A stretch of 64,000 bases of DNA from Branchiostoma floridae (taxonomy: Eukaryota > Chordata > Leptocardii > Amphioxiformes > Branchiostomatidae), in assembly GCF_000003815.2 (NCBI RefSeq), contig NC_049986.1, forward strand, positions 17,227,542 to 17,291,541, given 5' to 3'. The notes beneath the pieces are model-generated. The model searched no databases. It had not been told where the DNA came from and was given only the letters and a program-made list of their open reading frames with translations. Made by a program: the position numbers and the translations under genes. Shown here piece by piece: positions 62,201-64,000 of this stretch. Positions within the stretch are counted from its first letter, which is position 1, and every line of letters begins with the position of its first letter.

Positions 62201-63878
62201 TGTATTGATCCACTGTCCAAGTCAAGTTTAATGATGCTAAATAGAAAACTAAAGTTTTATCTCTAAAGTTTTAAGTCGTACCTAATAGCACGAACAAATA
62301 AGCTTCTGAATTAATGACTTGTCTTAATGAGATGTAAATATACCCAAAGGATTTTACGTGTAATTAAAATCATAACAACTTTAATTGCAAGTGAAATGTA
62401 ATAGGCTACAAATATACTCTAACGCATCACGTTGCGATGATTAGGCGTACAATTATCAATGTGTGCAAACAGATAAGTACTTTGAATGTGTGGAGTGAAA
62501 ATAATCTTGATAGAGCTGGTATACATCAAACCTGCTAATTTAGACTTCTAGTGTTGCTCTTCCTTTCTCCTAGAGAATTTTCTCCCTTTATTGTTTCTGC
62601 AATTTTAAGTGTATGGGACATTTTATTGTCAAACATACCAAACACATGTCTCAAACATGAATGTGTTTGTGTTCTAACTCTCTCAATAGTCTGATTTTTG
62701 CATAAATCATGTTGTAGTGAGTTTTACAGTTATAGCTTACAGGCCTTTTAGTGTTGTACTCTCGGGTGCGCCACTAATGGTACATAGTCTCAAAGCTCAC
62801 AGTTTTTCTTGAAGTTGACGAAGTGTTTGGCTTGATACCCCATTTCCGCTATTTTGACTTGCTAGAGATATTCCTTCCTTTCCTTCAATGATCCTCAGGT
62901 GTACAAAGAGAAGATAGAGATATTTCTTTACTTCAATGATCCCCAGGTGTACAAAGAGAAGATATAGATATTCCTTACCTTAAATGCTCCCCATGTTTAC
63001 AATGACAATGACAATGACAATGACAATTTTACAAAGAGATGTAGATATTTCTTGCCTTCAATGTACAAAGAGAGGGACCACAGGAAGAATAGCTGACAAC
63101 ATCAAGTCAAGTGGAGATATAGATATTCCTTGCCTTGAATGCTCCCCAGGTGTACAAAGAGAAGATGTACGGGAATCGGCACGTGTGGTTTATCATCGGC
63201 TGGTACCCTGACAACTGGTACCAGAAGGTGGAGGAGAACGATGTGAACTGTACTGTGGACCAGATGAGAGAGGCACTGCAGGGCCACTTCACTACTGAGA
63301 TGACAATGAGATCCCTGGACGACACCCCCAGCTTTTCTGGACTGGTCAGAAGTTTTCTTTAATCCAATGCGGTCAATTTTCGTCTTTATCTAAGACACTG
63401 TTATCTTTTGCTCGTACGTTTTATCCCCATCAGAGCCATTGTTTGATGTCCTGATTTTCAAATGTCTTCACAAGGCAACAAGTTATACCATATGTCAATG
63501 TGTTGGACATATGGTAATAACTTATTCCTATTTGATGTCGTTACAAGTACTGTACCACGTTGTTGTATTTTTTTTTCGTTCTGTTACATTACTACAATTG
63601 CTAGATCGGCATCAAGTTCAGGTTTTAAACAGTTCGATGTGATTTATTTTTCTTTCTCGCCTGTATATTATCAATACCATTCAGAACGTGTCACAATTCG
63701 ATGAGGAATTGTTGATCAAACTGAACAACAGCGACCCAAACGACACGCCAGGCTACCCGGAGGCTCCCCTGGCGTACGACGCAGTGTGGGCCCTGGCGCT
63801 GGCTTTGAACCAGACTATCACCAGGCTTACAGAGAAAGGAGTCAACGTGGGGCTGGACAAATTCACATATGATAATAG
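38266..63878 (+). CDS. GABBR1: GABA-B receptor subunit 1 (5' part, seven exons)
   Basis: Exons on the plus strand: 38266-38508, 56261-56395, 57408-57578, 60474-60575, 61125-61190, 63150-63344, 63685-63878. The first six are multiples of three (phase 0); the seventh ends in phase 2 at a GT donor and the gene continues past the window. The 368 codons give a signal peptide (about 1-24), then the venus-flytrap domain that binds GABA in this class C G-protein-coupled receptor, which acts as a heterodimer with subunit 2. Motifs match vertebrate GABBR1: [56 protein letters not shown] and [19 protein letters not shown]. These include the Ser, His, Tyr and Glu positions that contact ligand in the vertebrate protein. 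The signal peptide leads directly into the domain, so no sushi repeats are present in this form. The start has a good context (CCAAGATGG). Intron 1 is 17.75 kb. Confidence 0.97.
38509..41455. other. GABBR1 intron 1, left part
   Basis: No nested gene recognised. A diverged repeat (TGATACCGTGTTCGATTGCA near 39512; TGATACGGTGTTCGATTGCA near 40181) occurs twice, so it is probably dispersed. The region 41145-41365 holds a two-copy tandem duplication of about 125 bp (GTCAGCAAAATGG ... TCAAATCAAGAAG). Confidence 0.5.
41456..41555. other. Assembly gap (100 N)
   Basis: Exactly 100 N, a conventional placeholder for a gap of unknown size. Confidence 0.99.
41556..47304. other. GABBR1 intron 1, middle
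   Basis: No exon with family similarity found on either strand. A GC-rich patch at about 41960-42130 with inverted CCGGG-type words may be a transposon fragment. Confidence 0.4.
47305..47404. other. Assembly gap (100 N)
   Basis: Exactly 100 N, placeholder gap. It is preceded by a (TTTG)n tract, which may be why assembly broke here. Confidence 0.99.
48436..48640 (-). mobile_element. Reverse copy of the tRNA-derived SINE
   Basis: On the minus strand it reads ATGGCCGGGTGGATAGAGTG, GTCGTGAGTTCGATCCCCGG and CGAGTCATACCAAAGA, then GCTTTCTCTGCTTAGC, matching the element at 13931-14224. The 3' part after CCCCCTGCTGTA is missing. Confidence 0.8.
49814..49945. repeat. Dispersed repeat fragment
   Basis: TTCAACCTTCC ... 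TTAGATT ... GGCAACTTTT and GGGTTCCCAGAGGATGTCATCC match, with divergence, 62055-62160 in intron 5 of the same gene. Confidence 0.5.
50455..50640 (+). mobile_element. tRNA-derived SINE-like element, second family
   Basis: Has a B-box-like GGTTCGAATCC followed by CTCGTGCCCTTGGGAAGGGC and AAAATGAGTACATAGCTTCG. A related body occurs at about 18500-18720. Confidence 0.55.
51327..51850. repeat. Tandem repeat, three copies of about 150-193 bp
   Basis: Three direct copies start near 51327, 51520 and 51699. Each has GGGCGG(T/C)AA, GCTAATC.AAAACTAATT, GTTTTGCCAC, ATCGTCA.AAC.ACGAAGGC and AGTGCTCTA blocks. Lies in GABBR1 intron 1; non-coding. Confidence 0.85.
52090..52575. repeat. 45/48-bp minisatellite open in several frames
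   Basis: About eleven units of CGGAAAGAAAAATGCCAATT plus CCTCCATGGCTGTGCAGTCT plus TACAA, some with an extra CAA. Unit lengths stay multiples of three, so several frames on both strands remain open. It lies inside GABBR1 intron 1. I found no splice or start evidence that any frame is used. Confidence 0.9.
55990..56260. other. End of GABBR1 intron 1
   Basis: A run of about 14 C near 56016 and AT-rich sequence lead into the acceptor TTATTGCAG before exon 2. Confidence 0.6.
56418..56570. mobile_element. Truncated MITE of the 17.5-kb family
   Basis: Starts GTATCTCACTGCAC, includes GCGAGGTTCGAAAG, TTTTGTTGTCTTCTTATTCA and TACGTATTACGCAATATCTT, then stops without the right inverted repeat. It begins only 23 bp after the exon 2 donor of GABBR1. 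Confidence 0.65.
61805..62180. mobile_element. Putative fold-back element in GABBR1 intron 5
   Basis: The left end ATGTTGATTTGATTATATGGATGACATCC is roughly complemented at the right by GGATGTCATCCATCAAATCAACAT (62148-62171). The interior is AT-rich. The right part also occurs at 49814-49945. Confidence 0.55.
62864..63112 (+). repeat. Tandem decoy copies of the exon 6 acceptor
   Basis: Four diverged units precede the true acceptor. The first two keep CAG followed by GTGTACAAAGAGAAGAT (exon boundary positions 62898 and 62947). The third is split by (TGACAA)n and the fourth is shortened. The true exon starts at 63150. Confidence 0.85.
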
Positions 63879-64000
63879 GTAAGAACAGTTTGTATCTTTA
63901 TTAGTTGTAACGTTTTAGTGACTTGATCTAAACTGACCTAAAAAAAGGTTATAGTCATTTTGAAGTTATTAAGGTTATCAAAAATATAACGTAAACATAT

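Overview
The window looks like a chromosomal segment from an invertebrate chordate, most likely a lancelet (Branchiostoma-type). The evidence is GT-AG introns in every gene, a GABA-B receptor subunit 1 gene close in sequence to the vertebrate one, a secreted C-type lectin, and many short fold-back elements and tRNA-derived SINEs. The species call is an inference. Two runs of exactly 100 N (41456-41555, 47305-47404) are assembly gaps.

Left half (about 1.2-32.4 kb, minus strand). Seven genes lie head to tail. By following splice sites and reading phases I can reconstruct complete coding sequences for all seven, and each sums to a multiple of three. All share one plan: a first exon with a signal peptide and a short helical stretch ending in phase 1, then coiled-coil exons, then an unrelated 3' module. 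Six of the seven 3' modules are low-complexity tails: Gly/Arg/Lys-rich (1348-4928), Lys/Arg/Gly-rich (7184-10022), Pro/Gly-rich with an aromatic end (12003-13372), RGG and PPPRGG-rich (15585-17838), poly-Glu (20418-22178) and acidic Pro/Gly-rich (24306-26762). The seventh (28871-32340) carries a C-type lectin domain. Most have a TATA-like box 70-155 bp upstream of the ATG. This tandem family of secreted coiled-coil proteins with exchangeable, oppositely charged tails is the most interesting content. I do not recognise it as a named family. Mixed oligomers or charge-driven condensation into an extracellular matrix or mucus are possible roles, but that is inference.

Middle (32.5-38 kb). No gene is recognised. 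It holds short tandem repeats, one Harbinger-like MITE and the promoter region of the next gene, including a perfect CRE palindrome.

Right half (38.27 kb to the end, plus strand). This is the 5' part of GABBR1: seven coding exons covering the signal peptide and most of the venus-flytrap ligand-binding domain. Intron 1 is 17.75 kb and full of repeats. The gene runs off the right edge. Just upstream of exon 6 there are tandem decoy copies of that exon's own splice acceptor and first codons.
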